Source of the DNA: Candidatus Thiomargarita nelsonii
GTDB taxonomy: Bacteria > Pseudomonadota > Gammaproteobacteria > Beggiatoales > Beggiatoaceae
DNA length: 37,548 nt
Assembly: GCA_000785145.2 (NCBI GenBank)
Contig: JSZA02000064.1
Location: 1-37,548, forward strand
Reading direction: 5' to 3'
The first letter of the stretch is position 1; the number at the start of each line of letters is the position of its first letter. Under the pieces are notes generated by a model. It was not told where the DNA came from, did no database searches, and saw only the letters and a program-made list of their open reading frames with translations. The translations under genes were made by a program, and so were the position numbers. This document shows, piece by piece, positions 15,743 to 23,844 of the stretch.

Positions 15743-16828
15743 CTATTCCCCCATACTCCCCAACAAATCCATTTGATGTTCACGTCTCAGCGGCTCAATC
15801 AAAGCATTCAGATTGCCCTCTAAAATATCTTCCAATTGATACAAAGTTAAACCAATACGATGATCCGTTACCCGCCCTTGTGGAAAATTATAAGTGCGAA
15901 TCCGCTCAGAGCGATCACCACTACCAACCAAATTGCGCCGCGTCTCCGCCTGTTCCGCTTGTTGACGATCTCGCTCTATTTTTAAAATGCGCGACTGCAA
16001 TAAAGACATCGCACGGGCGCGGTTTTTATGTTGAGAGCGTTCATCTTGACATTCCACCACAATACCCGTCGGTAAATGAGTCAGACGGATCGCAGAATCC
16101 GTTTTATTGACATGTTGTCCACCCGCACCAGAAGCGCGGAAAGTATCCACTTTTAAATCAGTCGGATTAATGTCAATCGCATCCACTTCTTTGACTTCAG
16201 GCATCACCGCCACAGTACAGGCGGAAGTGTGAATACGCCCTTGAGATTCCGTTTCTGGCACTCGCTGTACCCGATGTCCGCCCGACTCAAATTTGAATTG
16301 CGAATAGACACGATCACCATTGACGCGCATGATGATTTCTTTATAACTGTCCTTGTAGCTACCTTCATTTTTATTGATAATTACCGTTTGCCAACCGCGC
16401 TGCTCCGCATAACGGGTGTACATACGTGCTAAATCACCAACAAATAGGGCAGCTTCATCGCCCCCCGTACCAGCGCGGATTTCTAAAAAGGTATTACTGT
16501 TATCATCGGGATCTTCGGGCAATAATAGCCATTGCAATTCTTTTTCTAAGCGCTGATCTTCAGCTTGCGCTTGAGCCAATTCCTCTTCAGCCAAAGCACG
16601 CATCTCTGCATCCTCATCGCCTAGCATTTCTTTAGCAGCCGCCATTGCTTCTAAATTGCTGCGGTATTTTTGAAAAGCCTCAACAATCGGTTGGATTTCG
16701 GCATATTCCTTAGACAAACTGCGAAATTGATCTTGCTCAGCGATGATATGAGGCGCCGCAAGTAGAGCATTAAGCTCTTCTAAACGATCAGTCAGATTTT
16801 CTAGTTTACTGCGAATAGAATCTTTCAT
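15743..16828 (-). CDS. prfA: Peptide chain release factor 1
   Basis: This 361-residue protein recognises UAA and UAG and triggers peptidyl-tRNA hydrolysis. The GGQ motif is at 236-238 in FRASGAGGQHVNKTDSAIRL; the PxT codon-recognition motif (PET, 191-193) lies in RVPETESQGRIHTSACTVAV. The ending REHQMDLLGSMGE is typical. The length matches the family. It lies downstream of hemA on the same strand, the classic hemA-prfA order, but the 260-bp gap holds repeats, and a heptamer repeat sits directly before its ATG in place of a clear ribosome site. Two partial copies of its 3' end lie downstream. Confidence 0.95.
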   Translation of the reverse strand: MKDSIRSKLENLTDRLEELNALLAAPHIIAEQDQFRSLSKEYAEIQPIVEAFQKYRSNLEAMAAAKEMLGDEDAEMRALAEEELAQAQAEDQRLEKELQWLLLPEDPDDNSNTFLEIRAGTGGDEAALFVGDLARMYTRYAEQRGWQTVIINKNEGSYKDSYKEIIMRVNGDRVYSQFKFESGGHRVQRVPETESQGRIHTSACTVAVMPEVKEVDAIDINPTDLKVDTFRASGAGGQHVNKTDSAIRLTHLPTGIVVECQDERSQHKNRARAMSLLQSRILKIERDRQQAEQAETRRNLVGSGDRSERIRTYNFPQGRVTDHRIGLTLYQLEDILEGNLNALIEPLRREHQMDLLGSMGE

Positions 16829-16831
16829 TTT

Positions 16832-16862
16832 ATCAGTTATCAGTTATCAGTTATCAGTTATC
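16832..16862 (-). repeat. Heptamer tandem repeat upstream of prfA
   Basis: Four perfect ATCAGTT units plus three bases (plus strand), which on the prfA strand reads (AACTGAT)4 and ends three bases before ATG. It matches the repeat before cysM. Confidence 0.9.
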
Positions 16863-16878
16863 AAAATAAAATAGGTTA

Positions 16879-16936
16879 TTGGAGTACAAAGCTTTAGCTT
16901 TGTCAGACAGTACAAAGCTAAAGCTTTGTACTCCAA
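16879..16936. repeat. 25-bp-arm inverted repeat (hairpin family 1), covarying copy
   Basis: Two perfect 25-bp arms (16879-16903 and 16912-16936). Compared with 6441-6496, C to A at arm position 8 and G to T at position 25 change together in both arms, so every pair is kept. Confidence 0.85.
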
Positions 16937-16986
16937 AACGTCAAGATAACTTTGACAGAGTACTAGGAGTGTGCATTTTGGTAGGA

Positions 16987-17006
16987 GTCCAAGATTTATC
17001 TTGGAC
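16987..17006. repeat. Hairpin family 2 copy
   Basis: GTCCAAGATTTATCTTGGAC, identical to 10349 and 33176. It lies in the hemA-prfA gap, about 80 bases beyond the hemA stop. No gene is seen in 16829-17088. Confidence 0.85.
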
Positions 17007-17088
17007 GTCCAGATTCGTGAATAAGCGCGAGGAAACTCGCGCCTACAAAAATGGGGAAGGCAGCAGAGAGATAAGGTACATCTTAAAA

Positions 17089-18351
17089 TTAATTATCATC
17101 ATCTATCAATTGAAAAAGTTGCTGTGCCGCTATCATTAATTCTTCATGTCCATCATAACCCGCCTGACGTAATTGGACGCAGGGCGTATGCATTAGCGTA
17201 TTAGTGAGAGTGTGACCCAAATAATCAATCACATCATACGGCGTTTTGCCATTATCAATCATACGTTTTGCTTTTGCAACTAACTGCTGACGAGTTTCTT
17301 GTGCTTGAGCACGTAAATGGCAAATTGTGTCCACCACATCTAAAGAATTCCACCAGCCTAAAAAATGTGTCACCTGAGTATCAATCAATTCTTCCGCTTT
17401 TTGGGCGGCTTGCCCACGGGAGCGTAAATTTTCTTGTATGACTTCATTTAAATCATCGACACTATATAAATAGACATCTTCTAAATCACCCACCGTCGGA
17501 TCAATATCGCGGGGGACAGCAATATCTACCATAAACATGGGGCGATGTTTACGGATTTTAATCGCTTTTTTAACATCTATTTGATTCAAAATTGGCAAAG
17601 GGCTGGCAGTGGATGAAAAGACCACATCGGCTTCAGCGAGATGGAATGGGATTTCTTCTAAAGTAATAGCATAACCAGCAAATTCTTTAGCCACTTGACG
17701 GGCACGTTCTATAGTACGATTAGCGACAATCATACGACCTAAATTATTTTCATGTAAATGTCGCGCTGCTAACTCAATCGTTTCGCCCGCGCCAATCAAA
17801 AGAGCCGTATTACCACTTAAATCACCAAAAATTTGTTGCGCTAATCGCACCGCTGCAAAGGCCACAGAGACTGGGCTAGAGCCAATCGCGGTATCTGTAC
17901 GCACATGTTTTGCCACAAAAAAACTATGTTCAAACAACTTATTCAATAATTGCCCCGTAGCGCCCGCCTCACGGGCAGTATGATAAGCCGATTTAATTTG
18001 TCCCAAGATCTGCGCCTCTCCCAAAATCATCGAATCTAAACCACAAGCCACCCGTAATAAATGACGCACCACATCCACTTGTTTATAAGTATATAAATGC
18101 TGCTCAAGCAATTGACTAGAGACATTGTGGTACTGGCTCAGCCAATTAATAATGACTTGTGTGGTATCATCATCGAGTCCACAATATAACTCGGTGCGAT
18201 TACAAGTTGAAATAATCACGATTTCTTGCACCAGTTGACGATCAACAAGATCATGTAAAGCATGTTTGATCTGCTCTGGTGAAAAATTAACCTGTTCACG
18301 TATTTGAACGGGGGCAGTGTTATGATTGAGGCCAAAAGCAAATAATTGCAT
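17089..18351 (-). CDS. hemA: Glutamyl-tRNA reductase
   Basis: This 420-residue enzyme reduces glutamyl-tRNA(Glu) to glutamate-1-semialdehyde with NADPH, the committed step of C5 haem synthesis. Catalytic Cys50 is in IISTCNRTE, the substrate segment GLDSMILGEAQILGQIK is at 104-120, and the nucleotide-binding loop LLIGAGE ends at 190. The length is normal. It is divergent from gspG with only 64 bases between start codons, so the two promoters must overlap or lie close together. Haem demand ties in with the cytochromes of the nar operon, but no shared regulation is visible. Confidence 0.96.
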   Translation of the reverse strand: MQLFAFGLNHNTAPVQIREQVNFSPEQIKHALHDLVDRQLVQEIVIISTCNRTELYCGLDDDTTQVIINWLSQYHNVSSQLLEQHLYTYKQVDVVRHLLRVACGLDSMILGEAQILGQIKSAYHTAREAGATGQLLNKLFEHSFFVAKHVRTDTAIGSSPVSVAFAAVRLAQQIFGDLSGNTALLIGAGETIELAARHLHENNLGRMIVANRTIERARQVAKEFAGYAITLEEIPFHLAEADVVFSSTASPLPILNQIDVKKAIKIRKHRPMFMVDIAVPRDIDPTVGDLEDVYLYSVDDLNEVIQENLRSRGQAAQKAEELIDTQVTHFLGWWNSLDVVDTICHLRAQAQETRQQLVAKAKRMIDNGKTPYDVIDYLGHTLTNTLMHTPCVQLRQAGYDGHEELMIAAQQLFQLIDDDN

Positions 18352-18415
18352 GTATTTACGGTCGTTTTTATGGATTGGATTATTACATCAAGTTTATTAT
18401 AACGCGAAAAAAGCT

Positions 18416-18850
18416 ATGTCAAAAACAATATTAAATCGTGGTTTTACCCTAATTGAAGTCATGGTCGTTGTTGTCATTTTGGGGATTCTAGCTGCTTTAG
18501 TGGTGCCTAAAATGATGAAAAATCCTGATAAAGCCCGCCAAATTAAGGTTGGACATGATATTCGCGCTGTTGAAACCGCATTGAAATTGTATAAACTAGA
18601 TAACTATGTTTATCCAACCACTGATCAAGGATTAGAGGCACTCGTGACAAAAACGACGATGCCGCCAGAGCCTCGTCAATGGAAAGAGGGCGGCTATTTA
18701 GACAGCGTACCGATTGATCCTTGGGGATTTCCTTATAATTATCTTAGCCCTGGCGTCCACGGCGAATTTGATCTTTATTCATTAGGAGCAGATGGGCAAA
18801 CAGATGGCACAGATGTTAATGCAGATGTTGGGAATTGGCAATTAAAATAA
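18416..18850 (+). CDS. gspG: Type II secretion major pseudopilin GspG
   Basis: The start at 18416 gives a 144-residue prepilin: MSKTILNRG with the peptidase cleavage site before FTLIEVMVVVVILGILAALV (Glu at mature position 5). After the hydrophobic helix comes the GspG-specific part DIRAVETALKLYKLDNYVYP, TTDQGLEAL, PIDPWGFPYNYLSPG and a calcium-site-like ADGQTDGTDVNADVGNW. It polymerises into the periplasmic pseudopilus that pushes substrates through the secretin. No other gsp gene lies nearby, so the rest of the system must be elsewhere. An extended reading frame to 18326 overlaps hemA and is unlikely. Confidence 0.95.
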   Translation: MSKTILNRGFTLIEVMVVVVILGILAALVVPKMMKNPDKARQIKVGHDIRAVETALKLYKLDNYVYPTTDQGLEALVTKTTMPPEPRQWKEGGYLDSVPIDPWGFPYNYLSPGVHGEFDLYSLGADGQTDGTDVNADVGNWQLK

Positions 18851-18881
18851 AGGTTTTTTCTCGTTCCCACGCGGAGCAAAA

Positions 18882-18981
18882 ATGCCATATCGTGTCGGGC
18901 AACCACTAGGGTGTTGCCCCTACAAAACATCACGTCTGCTGTAGGGGCAATCCTTTATGGTTGCCCGACACGATATGGCAT
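18882..18981. repeat. Long imperfect inverted repeat downstream of gspG
   Basis: Arms 18882-18924 and 18940-18981 pair over about 42 bases with a few mismatches (ATGCCATATCGTGTCGGGCA against its complement). A 15-base loop separates them. The same GGGCAACCAC...GGGGCAATCC-type half is seen at 37239-37273. It may be a MITE or a transcription end. Confidence 0.85.
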
Positions 18982-19031
18982 TGACTCGCACTGTTCCTAC
19001 ACTTACTAAAGATTTCTGAGAATCTAATAAG

Positions 19032-19865
19032 GTGAAAATTTTTTTAATTTTGGGATTGATTTTGTTTTTGGTGCCGCTAGAACTAGATGCTTATTCTGAT
19101 TATCCTTGGTTAGAGACGTATAATCCTAATCATGCGATTGTCAATAGAATAGCGGTGCCGAGGGGTTTTGAGAGGATTGAAGTATCCAAGGGCAGCTTTG
19201 CAGATTGGTTGCGTCATTTACCCTTGAAAGCGGGTAAGCCGCCTATTTATCTTTATGATGGACGAAAAAAAATTAATCAATCAGTTCATTATGCGGTTAT
19301 TGATATTGATGTTGGCAAGCGAGATTTACAACAATGTGCTGATGCCGTGATTAGATTTCGGGCTGAGTATCTTTATTCCAAGGCGGATTACAACGCCATC
19401 CATTTTAATTTCACCAGTGGCGATGAAGCATCTTATCTGAAATGGCGGCAGGGTTATCGTCCATTAATTAATGGCAACAAAGTAAAATGGCGTAAAACCC
19501 GACGTTTAGAACCCTCTCGCCGCAATTTTCAACAATATACCAACATTGTTTTTACTTATGCGGGCAGTTATTCTCTGAGCAAAGAACTCAAACCGGTTAA
19601 AAATATCAATCAAATGAAAATCGGTGATATTTTCATCAAAGGTGGTTTTCCGGGACATGCTGTGATTGTGGTTGATATGGCGAAGCATAAAACCACTGGC
19701 AAGAAGCTGTTTTTATTAGCACAAAGTTATATGCCAGCACAAGATGTCCATATTTTAGTCAATCCCTTAAATATAAATTTGTCACCTTGGTATGAATTGG
19801 AATTTGGAGAGACGCTTTATACGCCTGAATGGCATTTTAGCCGCGATCAACTGAAAAGATTTTGA
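19032..19865 (+). CDS. DUF4846-family exported protein
   Basis: A GTG at 19032 gives a 277-residue protein with a signal peptide (MKIFLILGLILFLVPLELDA). The mature part contains IAVPRGFERIEVSKGSFADW, LRHLPLKAG, YAVIDIDVGKRDLQQCADAV, FTSGDEASYLKWRQGYRP and IGDIFIKGGFPGHAVIVVDM, the conserved pattern of DUF4846. The GHAVIVVD segment with its histidine and aspartate recalls papain-like or NlpC/P60-like folds. That is speculative, but it would fit an envelope enzyme. It is intact and stands alone between repeats. Confidence 0.82.
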   Translation: MKIFLILGLILFLVPLELDAYSDYPWLETYNPNHAIVNRIAVPRGFERIEVSKGSFADWLRHLPLKAGKPPIYLYDGRKKINQSVHYAVIDIDVGKRDLQQCADAVIRFRAEYLYSKADYNAIHFNFTSGDEASYLKWRQGYRPLINGNKVKWRKTRRLEPSRRNFQQYTNIVFTYAGSYSLSKELKPVKNINQMKIGDIFIKGGFPGHAVIVVDMAKHKTTGKKLFLLAQSYMPAQDVHILVNPLNINLSPWYELEFGETLYTPEWHFSRDQLKRF

Positions 19866-20156
19866 TGGGGTGATCTTGAGGTACCTTTGCTCCGCAAAAA
19901 TGCCATTAGTTGTTTCGGGAAATCCGCTCCGCTCCATTCCCGCAACGAAGATCGCTACGCTAAACAAAACTTCAAAAATATATTCTGTAGGGTGGGTAGA
20001 GCGGAGCGAAACCCACCAATTCCTTGAAATTAATGGATTTAGTTGTTTCTGGAAATCCGCTCCGCTCCATTCCCGAAACAAAACTTTTCTCGTTCCCACG
20101 CTCTGCGTGGGAATGCCTGCCACGACGCTCTGCGTCGAACACCTAAAGGAGGCACA
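19866..20156. repeat. Repeat-filled leader upstream of sdhA
   Basis: It holds two copies of the 35-bp GTTTCGGGAAATCCGCT...CCATTCCCGAAAC palindrome (19912-19946 and 20045-20079), a GTAGGGTGGGTAGAGCGGAG repeat (19987 onward) and a REP-like element (20088-20135). It ends in a strong AAAGGAGG ribosome site for sdhA. Confidence 0.85.
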
Positions 20157-21848
20157 ATGCTAACATACGACGTTCTAATCGTTGGATCGGGAGGCGCTGG
20201 ATTATATGCAGCCCTAAAATCACGGATGGAGGAAGACTTACATGTCGCTGTATTAACAAAAGTTTATCCAACTCGTTCACACACCGGTGCCGCACAAGGA
20301 GGTGTCAATGCCGCTTTAGCGAATAAAGATCGGACGGATACATGGGAAGATCACTGGTTTGACACCGTCAAAGGTTCAGATTACCTAGCTGACCAAGATG
20401 CGGCAGAACTGATGTGCCGAGAAGCGCCACAAGTGATACGAGAAATGGAGCATTGGGGTTGTCCATTTGATCGTACCAAAGAAGGCAAAATTGCCCAACG
20501 CCCTTTTGGCGGCGCCTCCAAAATCCGTGCTTGCTACGCAGCCGATAAGATTGGACATGTCATGTTGCATACACTTTATGAGCAAGGCTTGCGACATGGC
20601 GTTAATTATTTTAATGAATGGCAAACCCTCTCTTTACTGCATGATGGTCAACGTTGTTTAGGCGTCAATGCCTTAGACATCCGCAGCGGAAAACTTCATA
20701 CGATCCAAGCTAAAGCAGTCATACTAGCCACAGGCGGATATGGGCGCATTTTCTGGACTCGTACATCTAATGCTTATGGCAACACAGGCGATGGTGCTGC
20801 ACTTGCCTACCGAGCCGGATTGGCACTGAAAGATATGGAATTTGTCCAATTTCACCCAACCGGCTTGCGGCGTACTGGCATTTTGATGACAGAAGGGGCG
20901 CGAGGTGAGGGCGGTTATCTGCTCAATGCCTTGGGAGAACGTTTTATGAGCAATTATGCGCCAGAAAAGATGGAACTGGGACCCCGCGATCTCGTTTCCC
21001 GCGCTATTGAAACGGAAGTGCGTGAGGGCAGAGGTGGCTCTGATGGAGAAGTCTTTTTAGATATCACCCATTTGGGCAAAGAGCGGATTGCCAAACGTTT
21101 GCCACAGATTCGTCAATTGTGTATTGACTTCGAGGGCGTTGATCCTGTCCTAGAGCCGATACCCATCAAACCCACCGCCCATTATTCTATGGGCGGCATC
21201 CATACTGATTTTAATGGCTTGACACCCATTGAAGGCATTTATGCGGCTGGAGAAGCGGGCTGTGTCTCCGTACACGGCGCTAACCGGCTGGGTGGTAATT
21301 CTCTATTGGATATTCTCGTTTTTGGTCGTCGGGCGGGCGTTCATGCTTTAGAATATGCACGTCACACTGAATTTAAACCCATGCCAAAAGAGGCACTGGC
21401 ACCGGCAGAAACCTGTATCAAGGCGCTGACGGACGGTGATAGCAAAGAAACAATAGCCGATATCCGCAAAGATATGGGAGATTTAATGGCAGAGAAGGCG
21501 GGTATTTACCGCGATGCAGCGGGTTTAACACAAGCTGTAGCAGGTTTAGTTGAACTGAAAGCGCGTTATAAACGATTGAAAATAAAAGATAAAAGCAATA
21601 TCTTCAATACAGAACTGGGCGCCGCATTAGAATTGGGAAATATGCTGGATTTAGCCCAAGTTATCGCACAAGGCGCACTAGAACGTGCAGAATCGAGAGG
21701 GGCACATTATCGGGAAGATTTCACAAAGCGCGATGATAAAGAGTGGCTTAAACATACCTTGGCAACGAGAAATAGCGATGAAACCCCAAAGCTGCATTTT
21801 GAGCCAGTAACGATTACTCGTTTTCAACCGGAGGCGCGGACTTATTAA
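20157..21848 (+). CDS. sdhA: Succinate dehydrogenase/fumarate reductase flavoprotein subunit
   Basis: This 563-residue flavoprotein is read from the ATG at 20157, preceded by AAAGGAGG. The FAD-binding Rossmann motif VGSGGAGLYAAL is at 9-20. His42 in RSHTGAAQGG is the expected covalent FAD histidine. EFVQFHPTGL, EGARGEGG and PTAHYSMGGI carry the substrate-binding and catalytic residues, and GEAGCVSVHGANRLGGNSLL the C-terminal FAD contact. It oxidises succinate (or reduces fumarate). The downstream sdhB and CCG-domain sdhE place it in an E-type complex rather than one with cytochrome b anchors. No Tat signal is present, so it faces the cytoplasm. The longer frame to 20043 is repeat sequence. 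Confidence 0.93.
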   Translation: MLTYDVLIVGSGGAGLYAALKSRMEEDLHVAVLTKVYPTRSHTGAAQGGVNAALANKDRTDTWEDHWFDTVKGSDYLADQDAAELMCREAPQVIREMEHWGCPFDRTKEGKIAQRPFGGASKIRACYAADKIGHVMLHTLYEQGLRHGVNYFNEWQTLSLLHDGQRCLGVNALDIRSGKLHTIQAKAVILATGGYGRIFWTRTSNAYGNTGDGAALAYRAGLALKDMEFVQFHPTGLRRTGILMTEGARGEGGYLLNALGERFMSNYAPEKMELGPRDLVSRAIETEVREGRGGSDGEVFLDITHLGKERIAKRLPQIRQLCIDFEGVDPVLEPIPIKPTAHYSMGGIHTDFNGLTPIEGIYAAGEAGCVSVHGANRLGGNSLLDILVFGRRAGVHALEYARHTEFKPMPKEALAPAETCIKALTDGDSKETIADIRKDMGDLMAEKAGIYRDAAGLTQAVAGLVELKARYKRLKIKDKSNIFNTELGAALELGNMLDLAQVIAQGALERAESRGAHYREDFTKRDDKEWLKHTLATRNSDETPKLHFEPVTITRFQPEARTY

Positions 21849-21859
21849 AGGAACTTCTT

Positions 21860-22876
21860 ATGACCGAAAAAATCACCCCAATACGGGAAAAAATGCTCGC
21901 CAATATCCGTATTCAACGCTTTACGCCGGGCGATGATCGCTCTTCTTATTTTGACAATTTCAAAGTGCAAGTAGAGACGGGCATGACCGTATTAGAAGTA
22001 TTGCGTCACATCAAAAATACTCAAGACAGTACCCTAACATTCCGCGCCTTTTGCCGCTCAGCCATTTGTGGCTCCTGCACGGTGCGAGTAAACGCTAACT
22101 CAGTACTGGCTTGTAGCACCCAATTGTTACCGATTATCAAAGATTTTGGCAAAGCCTCAGTCACTATCACCCCCATGGCGAATCTGCCGGTTATCCGAGA
22201 TTTAGTGGTGGACATCGATCCCGTTATTGAGAAACTCGCCAAAATGCACCCATATCTTATGGAAAATCGGGAGCGCATTCCTGAAACATTAGAACAAGAA
22301 TCGCTGATGTCCAAAAAGGAACTCAAACAGTTTGACTCTCTCACAGATTGCATTTTATGTGGAGCCTGTTTTTCAGCCTGTTCTACAGTTAAAGTCGATG
22401 AAACTTATGCGGGACCACTGACTATCGCCAAAGCCTATCGTTTTTCCATAGATCCGCGTGACAGTTTTCGCGGGATGCGAATACAAGCATCAATGGATCA
22501 AGGATTATGGTCTTGCGTACAATGCCGCAAATGCCTCAAAGTCTGTCCTAAAGACATCCGTCCAGCCGATTCTATCCGTCAGATGCGCCGTATAGCGATA
22601 GATGACGGCATCCATGATACAGCGGGCTCGCGCCGCGCCAAAGCCTATACTGATGACGTAGAAAAATTCGGACAAGTCAACAAACCCATGTTACCCGTGG
22701 TTGTCAATGGAACCAAAGGTTGGACAGCGATTGAAGCGGGGGAAGCCGCTTTAGAAAAACACGGACTAGCGCCCACACGACAAGTTTGTACATTACCTGG
22801 TCAAGAAGGAGCAGCCAAAATCTACGCTAAAGTGCGTGAAATAGAAAAAAAGGAGAAAGCGCGTGAACAACAATGA
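21860..22876 (+). CDS. sdhB: Succinate dehydrogenase/fumarate reductase iron-sulfur subunit, E-type
   Basis: This 338-residue protein starts 11 bases after the sdhA stop with an AAAGGA ribosome site. Cys65, 70, 73 and 85 (FCRSAICGSC...C) bind the [2Fe-2S] cluster. CILCGACFSAC (164-174) binds [4Fe-4S]. The third motif, CVQCRKCLKVCP (219-229), has four cysteines; classical SdhB has three (C-x5-C-x3-CP), giving [3Fe-4S]. The extra cysteine predicts a second [4Fe-4S] cluster, as in archaeal and epsilonproteobacterial E-type enzymes. It is longer than classical SdhB by a C-terminal extension of about 100 residues. It carries electrons from SdhA to SdhE. Confidence 0.93.
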   Translation: MTEKITPIREKMLANIRIQRFTPGDDRSSYFDNFKVQVETGMTVLEVLRHIKNTQDSTLTFRAFCRSAICGSCTVRVNANSVLACSTQLLPIIKDFGKASVTITPMANLPVIRDLVVDIDPVIEKLAKMHPYLMENRERIPETLEQESLMSKKELKQFDSLTDCILCGACFSACSTVKVDETYAGPLTIAKAYRFSIDPRDSFRGMRIQASMDQGLWSCVQCRKCLKVCPKDIRPADSIRQMRRIAIDDGIHDTAGSRRAKAYTDDVEKFGQVNKPMLPVVVNGTKGWTAIEAGEAALEKHGLAPTRQVCTLPGQEGAAKIYAKVREIEKKEKAREQQ

Positions 22877-23744
22877 TGACAAACTGCATTATGCCTTTTA
22901 TTCAGGCTGCTGTTTTCAAGGGGCAGATGCCCGTTTTTTTGAGATACTGGAACAAGTGTTTGACAAAGTAGATGTTAAACTCCATTTGATGCCAGAAGCG
23001 GTTTGTTGCGGTGCAGGGGTGATTGAAGAACGCTCTGAATTGACATCATTAGCGATCAATGCCCGCAATATGGCAGGCGCCGAAAAAATGGGATTACCTT
23101 TTTATACGCCCTGTTCTACTTGCTATAATGTGATTTCCAATTGCCAAAAACGGCTACAGGAAGACCCAAAATTGTTTGAACAAGTCAATGAAATATTGGC
23201 AGAAGATGGTATCGAATACAAGGGAGATTGTAAACTCACTCATACATTGTGGATGCTGGCACAAGATGTGGGACTGACAAAACTGAGAGAACGAATAACG
23301 AATCCGTTGAATGGACTACGGGTTGGCTCCTATTATGGATGTCATACGCGCAATCCGAGTGATATTCAAAATTATGAATCATCAGACAATCCGACATCCC
23401 TAGAAGATATATTAGAAGTGCTGGGCGTAGAAGTTGTCGATTATGATACCCGCGATGATTGTTGCGGATATCACCTGACATGGCCAAATAAAGATTTGTC
23501 CCTGAAAATGACCGGCTCAGTACTGGGAGGGGCACAAAAACAAAATGTTGACTTAATGGTCACCTCTTGCCCATTGTGTTTCAAAAACTTGGATGGCGCA
23601 CAAACCAAGGCACTGGCAGCGACAAAACAGGATTTTCAATTGCCGGTACTGTTTTTGCCTGAATTGGTTGGATTGGCTTGTGGCATGTCACCGCAAGATA
23701 TGAAACTGGATTGGCACGCCGTGCCGGTGCATGTGCGGTTGTAA
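22863..23744 (+). CDS. sdhE: CCG-domain membrane-associated subunit SdhE (HdrB-like)
   Basis: A GTG at 22863, preceded by AAAGGAGAAA, gives a 293-residue protein whose gene overlaps sdhB by 14 bases. Two complete CCG motifs of the HdrB/SdhE type are visible: Cys16/17, Cys48-Cys49, Cys84 and Cys87; and Cys160, Cys200-Cys201, Cys236 and Cys239. In heterodisulfide reductases this motif binds an unusual non-cubane [4Fe-4S] pair. In SdhE it serves as the quinone-side electron carrier, replacing the haem b anchors. No transmembrane helix is seen; membrane attachment is thought to be peripheral. (This is not the FAD assembly factor also called SdhE.). Confidence 0.9.
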   Translation: MNNNDDKLHYAFYSGCCFQGADARFFEILEQVFDKVDVKLHLMPEAVCCGAGVIEERSELTSLAINARNMAGAEKMGLPFYTPCSTCYNVISNCQKRLQEDPKLFEQVNEILAEDGIEYKGDCKLTHTLWMLAQDVGLTKLRERITNPLNGLRVGSYYGCHTRNPSDIQNYESSDNPTSLEDILEVLGVEVVDYDTRDDCCGYHLTWPNKDLSLKMTGSVLGGAQKQNVDLMVTSCPLCFKNLDGAQTKALAATKQDFQLPVLFLPELVGLACGMSPQDMKLDWHAVPVHVRL

Positions 23745-23750
23745 TCTTTT

Positions 23751-23811
23751 GGAGTCCAAGGCTCACTCCCAAGATAAATCTTGGACTCCTATTTTTGGAC
23801 TCCTATTTTTT
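23751..23811. repeat. Rearranged hairpin family 2 cluster
   Basis: GGAGTCCAAGGCTCACTCCC is followed by CAAGATAAATCTTGGACTCC and then a second GGACTCCTATTTTT; the family 2 hairpin has been partly duplicated. Confidence 0.75.
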
Positions 23812-23844
23812 CGTAAATGCAAACGATACTTGGATAAAAATAAC

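Noticed and set aside
15646..16110. Plus-strand ORF opposite prfA
   Set aside because: It is the antisense shadow of prfA plus a REP element and has no recognisable domain.
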